In this document: positions 1 through 6,942 of the stretch, one piece after another
How positions within the stretch are numbered: position 1 is the first letter of the stretch
How the letters are laid out: every line of letters begins with the position of its first letter
NCBI GenBank assembly: GCA_023140035.1
Contig: JAGLML010000010.1
Coordinates: 1-15,365, forward strand
Source: Thermoplasmatales archaeon
Lineage (GTDB): Archaea > Thermoplasmatota > E2 > DHVEG-1
DNA length: 15,365 nucleotides
Direction: 5' to 3'
Program-made: the position numbers and the translations under genes
The notes under the pieces: model-generated
Seen by the model: the letters and a program-made list of their open reading frames with translations, nothing else
What the model was told of the DNA's origin: nothing
Databases searched by the model: none

Positions 1-1276
1 TGGCTTTCGCTTTGATGTCATATGTACCATGTTCAAACCATGTGTTACTTACAATTACCTCTTCATCTGATAGATAAGGTCCGATCCATCCACTGTTGGT
101 GCCGTCTCCCCAATCAATGTAGTAAAATACATCATCATCATTCGGATCAGTTGTAACAAAGGTAAAATCAAGCTCTTGTCCCTCTATTCCACTTGCTGGA
201 CCAGATATTGTTGGTGCATTAGGTGGATCACTTAAAGCAACTGATTGAGCAAGTTCAGCAAGCGTTGCAAGAACAAGTCTCGAGCCTTTGACGGCATATG
301 TGATATTCATATTGGTGATATTATCCGCGGGTGAATGATAGAAATAGTTGAATTCATATTCATGGTAGAATAATGCATCGTATCCATATTCCCAGAAGTA
401 GTAATGGTCGCTGCCCCATGAAAATCCACTTTGTATCGTAATTAATCCAATGTAATCGGTATATTGTTGGCTAATATCTTCTGTATAGTAATAAAGCCAA
501 TCTGATTCATCCTCATATATTAAAATTCTGTTACCCTGATATTGCGTTTGGGCAAAACCAATCATATCGGCATTTAACGCACCGATTATATTATCCCCGT
601 TGTTATATGCTTCTACAACATATTCATGGCTTCCAAGTAATCCTTGTTCTTCCCCTGAGAAAGCAACAAATCGGAGGGTGTGGTTAAATGTATAATCCCG
701 CATGATATAAGCAGCAGTCATAGCAGCAACAACGCCAGATCCATCATCATCAGCTCCTGGACTACTACTTACACTATCATAATGTGCACACACAAGATAT
801 ATTTCATCGCTAGTTGGATCAGTACCAGGGATAGTAGCCTCTATGTTACTCCCAGAATCTCCGCTGTAGCTCCAATTATGATATCTAACCTGCAAGCCCA
901 TATCCTCAAATTGATCATAGATCCAATCACCAGCATCCCAACAGGCTTGGGTGCCTGTTTCCCGTGGACCAAATGCGGTAAGGTTTTCGAGAAAACCTAA
1001 ATATAATGGTTCGGTGAGTTGAATGATCATGTCGATTACTTCTGGTGATGGTGCGTTAATAGGTTGCGGTATTTGATGAGATATCGCACTTATTTGTTCA
1101 GGAACCGGAAGGGAGGGATATGGATCAGTCATATGTCCAGGTTTTTTTGGTGTTGCCAATGGATCATCAAAAATGACCGATTCTTGTTGTTTCTCATCAA
1201 AGGAGGAGATTCCAGTGGTTACAAAAGAGAGAGCCAATAGCGTAAATATTGCAATACATGTTAATTTCTTTTTCAT
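1..1276 (-). CDS. Secreted M28-family zinc aminopeptidase with C-terminal PKD-like domain (3' end outside window)
   Basis: Reading the minus strand from the ATG at 1276 gives an open frame of 425 codons that runs off the window, so the C-terminus is missing. Residues 1-25 form a signal peptide (MKKKLTCIAIF, then a hydrophobic run). The peptidase domain covers about residues 85-325 and keeps the M28 two-zinc ligands: H165 in CAHYDS, D177 in GADDDGSG, the E209-E210 pair in FSGEEQG, D237 in NADM, and H314 in YHSPADN. After a DPPNAPTISGP linker a PKD/Ig-like domain starts (YIDWGDG, FEHGTYDIKAKA). Known members are metallo-aminopeptidases or carboxypeptidases acting outside the cell, here probably scavenging peptides; substrate cannot be read from sequence. 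It is divergent from the methyltransferase gene at 1399. The start is supported by the signal peptide and a GGGGGAT element 7 nt upstream. Confidence 0.93.
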   Translation of the reverse strand, partial: MKKKLTCIAIFTLLALSFVTTGISSFDEKQQESVIFDDPLATPKKPGHMTDPYPSLPVPEQISAISHQIPQPINAPSPEVIDMIIQLTEPLYLGFLENLTAFGPRETGTQACWDAGDWIYDQFEDMGLQVRYHNWSYSGDSGSNIEATIPGTDPTSDEIYLVCAHYDSVSSSPGADDDGSGVVAAMTAAYIMRDYTFNHTLRFVAFSGEEQGLLGSHEYVVEAYNNGDNIIGALNADMIGFAQTQYQGNRILIYEDESDWLYYYTEDISQQYTDYIGLITIQSGFSWGSDHYYFWEYGYDALFYHEYEFNYFYHSPADNITNMNITYAVKGSRLVLATLAELAQSVALSDPPNAPTISGPASGIEGQELDFTFVTTDPNDDDVFYYIDWGDGTNSGWIGPYLSDEEVIVSNTWFEHGTYDIKAKA

Positions 1277-1317
1277 TACAATTAATCCCCCATTTGAGTA
1301 TATTATGGTTTTACTAG

Positions 1318-1326
1318 TATATTAAA
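1318..1326 (-). promoter_or_regulatory. Probable TATA box of the M28 peptidase gene
   Basis: The minus strand reads TTTAATATA here. An archaeal start site about 26 nt downstream would fall near 1296, giving a leader of about 20 nt before the ATG at 1276. Prediction from spacing and composition only. Confidence 0.4.
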
Positions 1327-1363
1327 TCTTGCAGAATAAAAAAATAAATCTGCCTCTAGGAAG

Positions 1364-1370
1364 TTTATTA
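1364..1370 (+). promoter_or_regulatory. Probable TATA box of the methyltransferase gene
   Basis: TTTATTA followed by AAA lies about 32 nt before the ATG at 1399. The predicted start site falls almost at the ATG, and no Shine-Dalgarno site is visible, so a leaderless or near-leaderless mRNA is likely. Inference from spacing. Confidence 0.4.
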
Positions 1371-1398
1371 AAACGCAATTCTATTTTTACGATTAATC

Positions 1399-2007
1399 AT
1401 GAAAAAAAAAGAGTTAGAAATATTGCTTCAAAAAGTGCCTTTGCCAAATAATCCGATTCCTAATTTAGAACAATATATGACACCTGCAAGTATTGCTGCT
1501 GATATTATTTTCACAGCACATCAGTTCGGGGACATAGAAAATAAAATAATTATAGATTTAGGCTGTGGCACGGGTATTTTCTCTGTTGGCGCTGCACTTG
1601 CTGGTGCAAAAAAGGTTACGGGAATCGATGCTGACAAAGACGTCGTAACAATTGCTAAAGAATACGCAAAGAAAAACAATTTGGGAATAAAATTCATGGT
1701 AAACGATGTAAAAAATGTTCAAACAAAATGCAATACAGTTATTATGAATCCGCCGTTTGGCGCACAGAAAGGCAATCAAAAAGCAGATAGAAAGTTTATT
1801 GAAAAGGGCTTTGATATTTCCAAGATACTCTATTCCATTCATCTGAAAAAAACAATTCCTTTCCTAGAAAAAATGATTTCTTCATTAGGTGGGAGTATAA
1901 CATATCGAAAAGACTATGTTTTTCCGATAAGATGGACTTTTGAATTTCATGACAAGGAAGTTGTGTACTATGATGTAACATTACTAAGAATTGAGACAAA
2001 CATCTAA
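1399..2007 (+). CDS. METTL5-like predicted RNA N6-adenine methyltransferase
   Basis: A 202-aa class I SAM-dependent methyltransferase. An N-terminal LEQYMTPA segment (23-30) precedes the SAM-binding motif DLGCGTG (53-59), an acidic ribose-binding position in GIDAD (75-79), and the catalytic NPPFG motif (117-121), which marks N6-adenine methylases. The layout and length match the archaeal METTL5 / COG2263 family; the human member makes a single m6A in 18S rRNA. Archaeal members are assumed to act on rRNA, though the target here is inferred. It is a normal-length, intact, probably chromosomal gene. There is no Shine-Dalgarno site, consistent with leaderless translation. The T-rich stretch just after the stop (2009-2019) may end transcription. 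Confidence 0.9.
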   Translation: MKKKELEILLQKVPLPNNPIPNLEQYMTPASIAADIIFTAHQFGDIENKIIIDLGCGTGIFSVGAALAGAKKVTGIDADKDVVTIAKEYAKKNNLGIKFMVNDVKNVQTKCNTVIMNPPFGAQKGNQKADRKFIEKGFDISKILYSIHLKKTIPFLEKMISSLGGSITYRKDYVFPIRWTFEFHDKEVVYYDVTLLRIETNI

Positions 2008-2064
2008 TATTTTTATTTAATATAGCGAGAAACACTACATAAACAAAAGATTGAAAAAACCAGA

Positions 2065-2079
2065 CAGTTTTAAAAACTG
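2065..2079. repeat. Perfect 7-1-7 inverted repeat upstream of a small gene
   Basis: CAGTTTTAAAAACTG is a perfect palindrome around a single central base. Its core TTTTAAAA could serve as a TATA box (start site near 2098) for the small gene at 2124, so the palindrome could be an operator covering that promoter. AT-rich palindromes also arise by chance. Confidence 0.4.
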
Positions 2080-2123
2080 GTATTTATTGACTATATTAAA
2101 AAAGCGATGAATAGGGTGTAAAA

Positions 2124-2300
2124 ATGAAATATGTCAAAAGCGCCAATGAAGAATATATCCTAGACGATGGAGAACGCATCAACGATCTTGGCAAATGTAC
2201 ACTACAAGATGCAAAGAAAGTAGCAGAGGAGACAGCAAAGAAAAATAACAAAGCTGTCTTCATAATGAAAACTGTAGGTTATGTCGATCCAGATATGTAG
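2124..2300 (+). CDS. Small conserved-looking hypothetical protein, 58 aa
   Basis: ATG at 2124 to TAG at 2298-2300, encoding 58 aa. It begins MKYVKSANEEYILDDGE, has a predicted amphipathic helix (QDAKKVAEETAKKN, about 28-41) and ends in a beta-like segment (AVFIMKTVGYVDPDM). It is charged and soluble, with no signal peptide or membrane segment. GGTG about 7 nt before the ATG (in AGGGTGTAAAA) can act as a ribosome binding site, and the codon pattern is protein-like. I do not recognise the family. The short beta-alpha-beta layout could suit a small binding or regulatory protein, but no function is assigned. It stands alone between the methyltransferase and the accessory block that begins about 120 nt downstream. 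Confidence 0.7.
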   Translation: MKYVKSANEEYILDDGERINDLGKCTLQDAKKVAEETAKKNNKAVFIMKTVGYVDPDM

Positions 2301-2487
2301 ACGCACGACCTTTTAAACCTTATCCGAAAGTATAATAATATAATCTTGAGTGTATAATATAATATATTTATCCTGAATTTAGGAATCTTTTTATATTAAT
2401 GCTGCATTAGATTTTTTGGACACCGAAGAGTCTAAACTACAATCTTTTGGTGCGTCTACCTCCTTTGGAGTCCTAACTGGTGATAAT

Positions 2488-3615
2488 ATGGTTAGGAACT
2501 TCGAGAAGGTTGAACCTCTTTCTATCAAAAAGATTATACCAAATAGGGAACAAAAACTATCTTTTTCTGAAGATAATATCAAAAAGATAGCAGAGAACCT
2601 CAAAGCAAACGGACAGGTAGACCCAATTATAGTAAGGCCTTTCGAGGACCATAACGACAAATTTGAAATATGCAAAGGGCAAGGTATATACGAGGCACTG
2701 GTGTATCTTAAAAAACCAACAGCCCAAGTTATCATTAAGAACTATACCTCAGACCAAGGATGTGAAATCGCCCTCGCCTCACTATTTCGTCATGTTAAAC
2801 TTACATCAATAGAACGTGAAGACCATGTGTATACACGATACAAGAACGGTAATTATAAATCGTATCGGGACCTTAGCAAAGTAATACCACTTACACCGGA
2901 AAGAATCGGTTATCTCATCTATGCCAAGGAACAACGAATAAAACTTGGACCAAATGGCCCATTGGTTTCTACTGATACAATTATTGCATGTAGAAAACTG
3001 AAAATTCCAGAACAACGAAAATTTTGTATACGGGTAATTAGCGGTGATATACATGGTAGAGCTGTACATAAAGAAGCTAAATTCATCAAATCACGGTCTG
3101 AAGATGAGAGGAAAGTTCTTCTAGATGGAACTAAATCATACAAAGATGCAAAATATGTAATTGAAAAGCGATTCCCACTAACTGTAGAACTACTTGATAA
3201 AGCCAAAGGTAAGCTAAAGGAAAAGATTACCTTACAGAAAGCAGTTCAAGAAGAAAGAATCGTTTTCACTCCAGAAGTATTCCAAAAACATTTAGATTTT
3301 ATCAGGGAACTAGACCCATCATACATTGATAACATTGAAGGTGAAACCGAAAGAAAACAAGCTGACAGTGATGAAACAAACGCTTATGTTCTTCATACTC
3401 GTTATATGTTAAAAAGGGGGAAAATTGACGAGAACCTATTCAACACTATTTTGAAATGGTTTAAACTTGACCCTAAGATTGTTGAACATCTGAAGGAAGA
3501 TGGACATAACTATGCTTTTGAATCTGAATATCAAACACCAATAGAGCAAGATTTGACAGAAAAAAGACGCAAAGTTGATAAAACCAGAGGAGACCCCTTG
3601 AAGGTGTTATCATGA
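2488..3615 (+). CDS. ParB-like protein (DpdB-like partner of the downstream transglycosylase-like enzyme)
   Basis: A 375-aa protein if started at the ATG at 2488, which has GGTGAT just upstream (2479-2484). The frame is also open from a TTG at 2416 (399 aa), which has no ribosome site. Residues 6-85 are a ParB/Spo0J N-terminal domain: VEPLSIKKIIPN, an SEDNIKKIAENLKANGQVDPIIVRP segment split over 28-51, then CKGQGIYEAL (62-71) in place of the usual GERR box, which in ParB-type CTPases/nucleases binds nucleotide. SLFRHVKLTSIERE (98-111) matches the second ParB motif, and LTPERIGYLI (135-144) looks like the HTH recognition region. The 3' part (about 200-375) is helical, charged and unrecognised. 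The stop overlaps the start of the TGT-like gene by ATGA, implying co-translation. ParB-like DpdB proteins pair with DpdA in 7-deazaguanine DNA modification; a partition role is the alternative. Confidence 0.82.
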   Translation: MVRNFEKVEPLSIKKIIPNREQKLSFSEDNIKKIAENLKANGQVDPIIVRPFEDHNDKFEICKGQGIYEALVYLKKPTAQVIIKNYTSDQGCEIALASLFRHVKLTSIEREDHVYTRYKNGNYKSYRDLSKVIPLTPERIGYLIYAKEQRIKLGPNGPLVSTDTIIACRKLKIPEQRKFCIRVISGDIHGRAVHKEAKFIKSRSEDERKVLLDGTKSYKDAKYVIEKRFPLTVELLDKAKGKLKEKITLQKAVQEERIVFTPEVFQKHLDFIRELDPSYIDNIEGETERKQADSDETNAYVLHTRYMLKRGKIDENLFNTILKWFKLDPKIVEHLKEDGHNYAFESEYQTPIEQDLTEKRRKVDKTRGDPLKVLS

Positions 3616-4736
3616 GTCCACGAGCAATTTATCTTCCAGTAGTCAACTACGGAACATCAGATGAATATAGGTATTGGACCAACAAATGTCCCATTTTCTA
3701 CAACAACCTTCTAGTTAGTCCTTTTACTACTGGAAGGAATAGAAGTAGGAAACATTTCAATGGTGAAAAACTTAAAATCTACGCTGACAGTGGAGGCTTC
3801 CAAACAGTAACAATGAACAAAAGGGTTGCTTCCCTAAATGTTCTACGGTGGCAACAACGGATAGCACATACTGCCTTCACATCAGATATTCCACCACACC
3901 ATTTTTCCAAGAATTACACCAAGGACCAATTTCTAAAATGTATGTATCAATCTAACAAAAATGCTAATTTAATGTGGGAATTTAATAAAGATTATGATAT
4001 GCAACTCTATGGAGTCATCCAGGGAAGGACCTACAATGAACTAAAGATGTGGTACGAGGACCTCACCAAAGACCATGATTACGATGGTTACTGTATTTCC
4101 TTATCTAACAACAAATCAGATACAGATTTATATTGGCTTGAGCAATTGCATTTCGCCTCTACTATCCCAAAACGGATTCATTTTCTTGGGAAAAGTGACC
4201 GATTATTTAACGCAGTTTTATCTATATTTGCCCAGAAACAGAATCAATGCTATACTTTTGATTCATCATCTTCTAATATTGGAGGCAGATTCGGTAAATA
4301 CATTCATCCAATAACAGAAACACATCTATCCCTATCAAAGTATGAGAGTCAAAGGGATAATATTGAATCCTTACCATGCAATTGTCCTATTTGTTCAAAA
4401 CATTCCTTAGATGACCTAATCAACACCACTGAATTAATCAATCTCCATAATCTGTATGTAAAAATTAGTTTTTGTAAATTCGCTAACATCGTTTCGACAG
4501 ATGACGAACTATTCAAGATTATTTTAAAGAAAGTAATCCCTAGGAATAAACATAGAAAAACTATTGAGACACAAGTCCAGAAATTATTAGGTTTGGGCTC
4601 TATGTCTTCTTCTTATGAGAATTCAGAAGCAATCGCCAAGATACAGGTGAAGATAGATGAATCCAAAGACTTAACAGATTTTGATAAGGAGTTTCTAAAA
4701 TGGTTTACCGTGAAATTCATGGATTTAAAAGTATAA
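3612..4736 (+). CDS. TGT-like transglycosylase, DpdA-type (predicted 7-deazaguanine DNA modification)
   Basis: A 374-aa protein of the tRNA-guanine transglycosylase fold. Visible TGT motifs: ADSGGFQ (58-64, D59 is the general acid/base or substrate-contact Asp), SDIPP (91-95), GVIQGR (134-139), YDGYCISL (157-164), FLGKS (191-195), and FDSSSS (216-221), where D217 sits at the nucleophile position but lacks the MPTR context of tRNA enzymes. The structural zinc site is C256-x-C258-x2-C261 and H279 in LHNL. It lacks the PUA and C-terminal domains of archaeal tRNA-guanine transglycosylase (archaeosine pathway), so it is not the housekeeping enzyme. TGT-like proteins next to a ParB-like gene are the DpdA/DpdB arrangement, exchanging guanine in DNA for preQ0-type bases. 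Archaea that make archaeosine already make preQ0. Its start overlaps the ParB stop by 4 nt (ATGA); an integrase follows 26 nt later. DNA as substrate is inference. Confidence 0.85.
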   Translation: MSPRAIYLPVVNYGTSDEYRYWTNKCPIFYNNLLVSPFTTGRNRSRKHFNGEKLKIYADSGGFQTVTMNKRVASLNVLRWQQRIAHTAFTSDIPPHHFSKNYTKDQFLKCMYQSNKNANLMWEFNKDYDMQLYGVIQGRTYNELKMWYEDLTKDHDYDGYCISLSNNKSDTDLYWLEQLHFASTIPKRIHFLGKSDRLFNAVLSIFAQKQNQCYTFDSSSSNIGGRFGKYIHPITETHLSLSKYESQRDNIESLPCNCPICSKHSLDDLINTTELINLHNLYVKISFCKFANIVSTDDELFKIILKKVIPRNKHRKTIETQVQKLLGLGSMSSSYENSEAIAKIQVKIDESKDLTDFDKEFLKWFTVKFMDLKV

Positions 4737-4762
4737 TTACTGAAACAAATTAATATTATAAG

Positions 4763-6157
4763 GTGGTTTCAATACCAGAAGATATAGTAGATAGATTACT
4801 AAAAGCGAACAATAGGATAGAAAAACTATCCAAGGAACAGATTGAGAAAATTCGTAAATTTGATGTATTTATAAGAGCACGAAGACAAATTACTGAAATG
4901 ACTAGGAACCACCAGATTACTACAATCATAGCGATTGCTGTACAACTGAATAAACCTTTTGAGGATGTTGCAAAGGAAGATATGATACAATTCATTGGAG
5001 GATTACAAAAAAGATATAGTCCTGCTACAATGGAACAGAAGAAAGTTATAATAAAGAAATTCTGGCGATGGTTAGAAAAGCCAGAAGTAATAGATTGGAT
5101 AAAACTTCAACCTAATTTCTATCAGAAAGAAATTGACCCAAAATCTTTGTGGACAGATTCAGAAGTTAAGAAGTTGATAAATGCATTTTCACACAAACAA
5201 CACCAGGCACTTGTAGCTGTTCTCCATGAATCTGAAGCCAGGATTAGTGAGTTGCTGAGTATGAATATTTGTGATGTAACAGAACAAGGGGATAATTTCA
5301 ATATTTATCTTAGGAATTCTAAATCTAAAAAACGAACTGTTGGCCTTTGCCATTCAGTAATATACCTTAAGAAGTGGCTTGAAAAACATCCTTATAGAAA
5401 CACTCCCAACCATCCTCTCTGGATATCCTACAGTGATAGGTCCAAAGGTGAAAGGTTAAAGGCGGTTTCTGTTAATGAAATGTTACATAACGCACAAAAA
5501 CGAAGTGGTGTGAATAAGAAAATTACTCCACATCTCCTAAGACATTCAATGTGTTCAAAATTACGTCGACAAAATTATGCAGATGCTCCACACCGCATCA
5601 GGATGGGATTACGAGCAGGTAGTCCGATTATTGAGAGGTACACTCATATCAGTGATGAAGATGCTAACAATGAGTATTTAAAAACGCAGGGAGTGAAAGT
5701 TCCTGAAGAAGAACTAGAGCTAAATCTATTTGAGCCAATCAAGTGTTGGAAGTGTGGTACAGTGAATACACCCACTAACAAGTATTGCGCTAATTGTAAC
5801 TCAAATATAACAGTAGAATCAGCAGAGAGAGATTTCGATATAACAGAAGTATTCAGAAGTAAATTCATAGAGTTATATAAGCTTGACGTTGAGCGTGTGA
5901 TTAAAGAGTATAAACATTTCAAATTTGATATATCTAATATGCAAAAAATCTTGGATTGCTACAACGGAGGACATGTTGTTACAAATGATGTTATCAAGAA
6001 GGCATTAAGATTGGACGATGATGATTGTTTGGGGCTCCTCCAATACCTCATGACTGCTGAACTGATAGTGTTGAAAGAGGACAAGGTTATTCTGGTAGAT
6101 AAGACAAAGTATCAGCAGTTTATTATGATGCAGAAGAGATATTTGGAAGCAAAATAA
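4763..6157 (+). CDS. Tyrosine recombinase/integrase with C-terminal zinc ribbon
   Basis: 464 aa. A SAM-like core-binding domain (about 35-110) is followed by the catalytic domain (about 125-305): R160 in ARISELLSM, a lysine-rich beta-hairpin (SKSKKRT, 186-192), H257-x2-R260-H261 in HLLRHS, and the nucleophile Y293 in ERYTH. The usual H/W between these (as in MGWKPGS or LGHS) is L283 in MGLRAGS. A zinc ribbon follows (C328-x2-C331, C342-x2-C345), then a helical, winged-helix-like tail to 464. The size and zinc ribbon suit integrases of archaeal plasmids and proviruses, not XerA. The start is uncertain: GTG 4763 lies inside the only ribosome-site-like AGGTGG, so translation may begin slightly downstream. 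It sits 26 nt after the TGT-like gene, probably in one transcript, and suggests integration of the block. Confidence 0.9.
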   Translation: MVSIPEDIVDRLLKANNRIEKLSKEQIEKIRKFDVFIRARRQITEMTRNHQITTIIAIAVQLNKPFEDVAKEDMIQFIGGLQKRYSPATMEQKKVIIKKFWRWLEKPEVIDWIKLQPNFYQKEIDPKSLWTDSEVKKLINAFSHKQHQALVAVLHESEARISELLSMNICDVTEQGDNFNIYLRNSKSKKRTVGLCHSVIYLKKWLEKHPYRNTPNHPLWISYSDRSKGERLKAVSVNEMLHNAQKRSGVNKKITPHLLRHSMCSKLRRQNYADAPHRIRMGLRAGSPIIERYTHISDEDANNEYLKTQGVKVPEEELELNLFEPIKCWKCGTVNTPTNKYCANCNSNITVESAERDFDITEVFRSKFIELYKLDVERVIKEYKHFKFDISNMQKILDCYNGGHVVTNDVIKKALRLDDDDCLGLLQYLMTAELIVLKEDKVILVDKTKYQQFIMMQKRYLEAK

Positions 6158-6160
6158 CAA

Positions 6161-6178
6161 TTTATCAACAATGATAAA
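6161..6178. repeat. Perfect 7-bp inverted repeat just after the integrase stop
   Basis: TTTATCA and TGATAAA flank a 4-nt spacer (ACAA), starting 4 nt after the integrase stop. It could be a transcript 3'-end hairpin or the core of the recombinase attachment site, which is often beside the integrase gene. No second copy was found in the window. Confidence 0.4.
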
Positions 6179-6367
6179 CAAAGGGGAAGGTGATTGGAGT
6201 GTGGCGAATATATTTATCTTAACCATTATTATAACATGATAATTAACCTCCAACCTTTAAGATATTCAACCATTTCAAGTACATGGGCACTTTTAGGTCA
6301 ATTTTTGAACTTGGGAGTATTTTCTTTTTCGCAACAGGTACAAAAAGATAAAATCCTAATCAAAATA

Positions 6368-6397
6368 TTTATATACTAATACAAATATTTTATATAT
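6368..6397 (+). promoter_or_regulatory. Two TATA-like boxes before the small-gene cluster
   Basis: TTTATATA at 6368-6375 and TTTTATATAT at 6388-6397 precede the cluster starting at 6477. The first would place the start site near 6397, leaving room for the GGAGG at 6421-6425. Probably the promoter for 6477-8418; inferred from sequence only. Confidence 0.5.
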
Positions 6398-6476
6398 TGA
6401 CCCTAGAGAATTACAATCTTGGAGGCAATTTTTGATGGAGTTACTGATTAGTTTAAACAAGATTTGGTGGTGAGAA

Positions 6477-6638
6477 ATGAAGAAAACTTACTCATTGATA
6501 CTGTTAAAGAAAACACGTAACTATCTTGTGTATAGTTGCCCTGCGATAAACGGTTTGTATTTATCGAAGATGGTTTTTCCAAATCGAGTACCTGGTGAAA
6601 TGCGAGTGACATTGGAGGTGCTACAAGGAATTGAATAA
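6477..6638 (+). CDS. Small hypothetical protein, 53 aa
   Basis: ATG at 6477 to TAA at 6636-6638, 53 aa, beginning MKKTYSLILLKKTRNYLVYS and ending MRVTLEVLQGIE. GGTGGTGA (6466-6473) lies 3 nt before the ATG, a strong archaeal ribosome site. It is basic, with alternating hydrophobic residues suggesting a small beta-rich fold, and has no clear membrane segment. A 12-codon open frame starting at 6435 behind GGAGG ends inside this ribosome site. I do not recognise the family. As first gene of the run that leads to the ATPase at 6943, it may be an element-encoded regulator, but no function is assigned. Confidence 0.6.
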   Translation: MKKTYSLILLKKTRNYLVYSCPAINGLYLSKMVFPNRVPGEMRVTLEVLQGIE

Positions 6639-6667
6639 TTGAATAGTGCACTCATTCTGATTTTTTC

Positions 6668-6750
6668 CAAGTTCAGCTTGTGACTAACCATACTACTGTT
6701 AGTGTGGGCTAGGAACAGATAGATTTTCTGGCTGAGCGGAAGCCAGATTT
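6668..6750 (+). other. Structured intergenic stretch with two hairpins
   Basis: CCATACT (6688-6694) pairs with AGTGTGG (6701-6707) around a 6-nt loop, and outer arms GTTC/GAAC (6671-6674/6713-6716) and AGC/GCT (6675-6677/6708-6710) can extend it. TCTGGCT (6727-6733) pairs with AGCCAGA (6741-6747) around a 7-nt loop. It lies between the 53-aa and 52-aa genes, so it could be an mRNA leader structure or a small RNA. Confidence 0.4.
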
Positions 6751-6769
6751 AAAAAGGATTTGATATGAT

Positions 6770-6928
6770 ATGAAAACGGAACTCGGACAAAGAAAAGTTG
6801 TATATAAGGATGGGGACTACACTAAAGTCCTCAGAGGCAGTTGTATTTTCGAAGGCGATTTTGTTAAGGTAATTACAAAGACCGGACCTGTTTGGATTGG
6901 CAAAAGCACCATCATTTCAATCAAGTAA
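6770..6928 (+). CDS. Small hypothetical beta-rich protein, 52 aa
   Basis: ATG at 6770 to TAA at 6926-6928, 52 aa. Alternating hydrophobic residues and turns (VVYKDGDYTKVLRG, SCIFEGDFVKVITKTGP, VWIGKSTIISIK) suggest five short beta strands, like a small SH3-type or Sm-like barrel. No cysteine cluster, signal peptide or membrane segment. The upstream AGGA is a weak ribosome site. The ATPase gene begins 14 nt after its stop, so the two are probably co-transcribed and co-translated, and a nucleic-acid-binding or ATPase-partner role is conceivable. The family is not recognised and the function is unknown. Confidence 0.65.
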   Translation: MKTELGQRKVVYKDGDYTKVLRGSCIFEGDFVKVITKTGPVWIGKSTIISIK

Positions 6929-6942
6929 AATGGTGGTAACTT

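Larger units (their letters stand above)
6158..6434. other. Intergenic region after the integrase, no convincing gene
   Basis: About 277 nt. It holds the 6161-6178 inverted repeat and a strong ribosome-site-like GGAAGGTGAT at 6185-6194 that is followed only by very short or TTG-started frames. T-rich runs around 6300-6335 could stop transcription, and the two TATA-like boxes before the small-gene cluster lie at its end. Confidence 0.5.

Noticed and set aside
3612..4736. Archaeal tRNA-guanine transglycosylase (archaeosine pathway)
   Set aside because: Lacks PUA and C-terminal domains, is shorter, and is paired with a ParB-like gene; better explained as DpdA-like.
6194..6379. 61-codon frame after the integrase starting at TTG
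   Set aside because: Start overlaps its ribosome-like sequence with no spacer, composition is irregular, and TATA-like boxes for the next genes lie near its end.
6435..6473. 12-codon frame ending in two Trp codons, like an attenuator leader peptide
   Set aside because: The TGGTGGTGA that gives the Trp codons is the GGTGG ribosome site of the next gene; no tryptophan genes are nearby, so an attenuator role is unsupported.
6720..6750. tRNA-like GGCTGAGCGGAAGCC stretch as integration target
   Set aside because: Only a simple hairpin; no acceptor, anticodon or T-arm can be formed around it.
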